NCBI RefSeq assembly: GCF_018860365.1
Contig: NZ_JAHKPO010000024.1
Span: forward strand, 248,001-312,000
Source of the DNA: Arenibacter algicola
GTDB taxonomy: Bacteria; Bacteroidota; Bacteroidia; Flavobacteriales; Flavobacteriaceae
DNA: 64,000 nt
Direction: 5' to 3'
Shown here: positions 63,227 to 64,000 of the stretch, one piece after another
Position numbering within the stretch: the stretch's first letter is position 1
How the letters are laid out: every line of letters starts with the position of its first letter
The notes under the pieces: model-generated
The model's database searches: none
Told to the model about the DNA's origin: nothing
Seen by the model: the letters and a program-made list of their open reading frames with translations, nothing else
Made by a program: the position numbers and the translations under genes

Positions 63227-64000
63227 ATGAAAAACGCCTTTTCACTATCCTTTTGTGTTATTTTGTTGACGCTTACAAGCACTTTCGCACAGAAAAAGCC
63301 AATAAAATTGGGAGTCGTTGGGCTTACCCATGGACATGTAGGGTGGATCTTAAGCAGGGAGGCAAAAGACGATATCATCATGGTAGGCATTGTGGAGACC
63401 AATCGCGATCTGGCGCAGCGCCTATCCAACAAGCACGGTTTTCCCATGGAAATAGTCTTTAATACCATGGAGGAGATGATTGCTGCCGTAAAGCCTGATG
63501 CAGTGGCAGGCTTTGGAAATATCTACGATCACTTGGCCATTGTAGAGACCTGTGCCCCAAAAGGCATCCACGTTATGGTTGAAAAACCCTTGGCGGTAAG
63601 CTTGGAACATGCCAAAAAAATGGAGGCACTGGCCAAAAAACACAAAATCCATTTGCTTACCAACTACGAAACCTCCTGGTATCCCACCAATCTAAAGGCC
63701 TATGAACTACTACGTGAAGGCAGTATAGGCGATCTTAGAAAAGTAATTGTTCGAGATGGACATAAAGGGCCCAAAAAAATTGGGGTAAGCCCGGAATTTT
63801 TAAATTTCCTAACCGATCCCAAACTCAATGGGGGTGGTGCTATAATGGACTTTGGATGCTACGGGGCCAACCTCATGACCTGGTTGCAACAAGGCAAAAG
63901 ACCTAATTCGGTTACTGCCGTGACCCAACAGTTACAGCCCGAAAATAACCCCAAGGTAGACGATGATGCTACCATAATACTTACCTATGACAGTGCCATG
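63227..64000 (+). CDS. Secreted Gfo/Idh/MocA family oxidoreductase (3' end beyond the window)
   Basis: 258 codons seen, open at the right edge. Signal peptide ending STFAQ at about residue 22, then IKLGVVGLTHGHVGWILSRE, an NAD(P)-binding start in which the usual GxGxxG is altered to GLTHGH. HVMVEKPLAVSLEHAKKMEAL is the conserved EKP motif. Gfo/Idh proteins are sugar dehydrogenases. An exported one next to a sulfatase fits sugar oxidation in the periplasm. Confidence 0.85.
   Translation, partial: MKNAFSLSFCVILLTLTSTFAQKKPIKLGVVGLTHGHVGWILSREAKDDIIMVGIVETNRDLAQRLSNKHGFPMEIVFNTMEEMIAAVKPDAVAGFGNIYDHLAIVETCAPKGIHVMVEKPLAVSLEHAKKMEALAKKHKIHLLTNYETSWYPTNLKAYELLREGSIGDLRKVIVRDGHKGPKKIGVSPEFLNFLTDPKLNGGGAIMDFGCYGANLMTWLQQGKRPNSVTAVTQQLQPENNPKVDDDATIILTYDSAM

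Noticed and set aside
1-64000. CRISPR array, tRNA, rRNA or prophage
   Set aside because: I saw no regularly spaced direct repeats, no tRNA cloverleaf, no rRNA sequence and no phage structural or integrase genes.

Overview
The window reads as chromosome of a marine or soil member of the Flavobacteriaceae (Bacteroidota). The reasons are the gliding genes gldD and gldE, a SusC/SusD pair, SprB-type repeats with a type 9 secretion (T9SS) C-terminal sorting domain, a TPR-AraC hybrid regulator, DUF4301 and DUF4199 proteins, and Bacteroidota-type promoter boxes (TAnnTTTG about 19-21 nt after a TTG). Shine-Dalgarno sequences are largely absent. No rRNA, tRNA, CRISPR array or prophage was seen.

Bases 1-17100 are mostly housekeeping: a pyridine-nucleotide salvage operon (pnuC, nadR-like kinase, DUF4301), a phosphopantetheinyl transferase, ahcY, a reductase-like SDR, rplU-rpmA, the mutY-ssb-gldE-gldD operon divergent from an HU gene, a 29-residue basic protein and rng, then a DUF1080 protein, recX and a cupin-8 protein.

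Bases 17165-23355 are a biotin operon on the minus strand, transcribed bioF, DUF2007 protein, bioD, bioA, FabF-like ketosynthase, bioB. bioB has its own promoter and a long leader holding a possible pseudoknot and two mutually exclusive hairpins.

Bases 23483-29400 hold an M61 peptidase, a GNAT enzyme, a ParDE toxin-antitoxin pair with a palindromic operator, a secreted beta-helix protein and two orphan lipoproteins, with scattered REP-like palindromes.

Bases 30064-51764 are the most unusual part. One operon encodes an outer-membrane barrel, a TANFOR/fibronectin-III protein, a small membrane protein, a large secreted protein with a toxin-like C-terminus, and an overlapping small gene that looks like its immunity partner. 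After two REP-associated transposase genes (one truncated, one flanked by inverted REP hairpins) comes a second operon for three giant secreted proteins, the last a 16-repeat SprB-like adhesin with a T9SS signal. Together they look like a surface or antagonism system that I cannot match to a described one.

Bases 51765-64000 look like a polysaccharide-utilisation locus: a possible small RNA, SusC, SusD, a TPR-AraC regulator, a VOC protein, a class-C beta-lactamase-like hydrolase, a sulfatase, a monooxygenase and a secreted Gfo/Idh/MocA oxidoreductase cut by the window edge.
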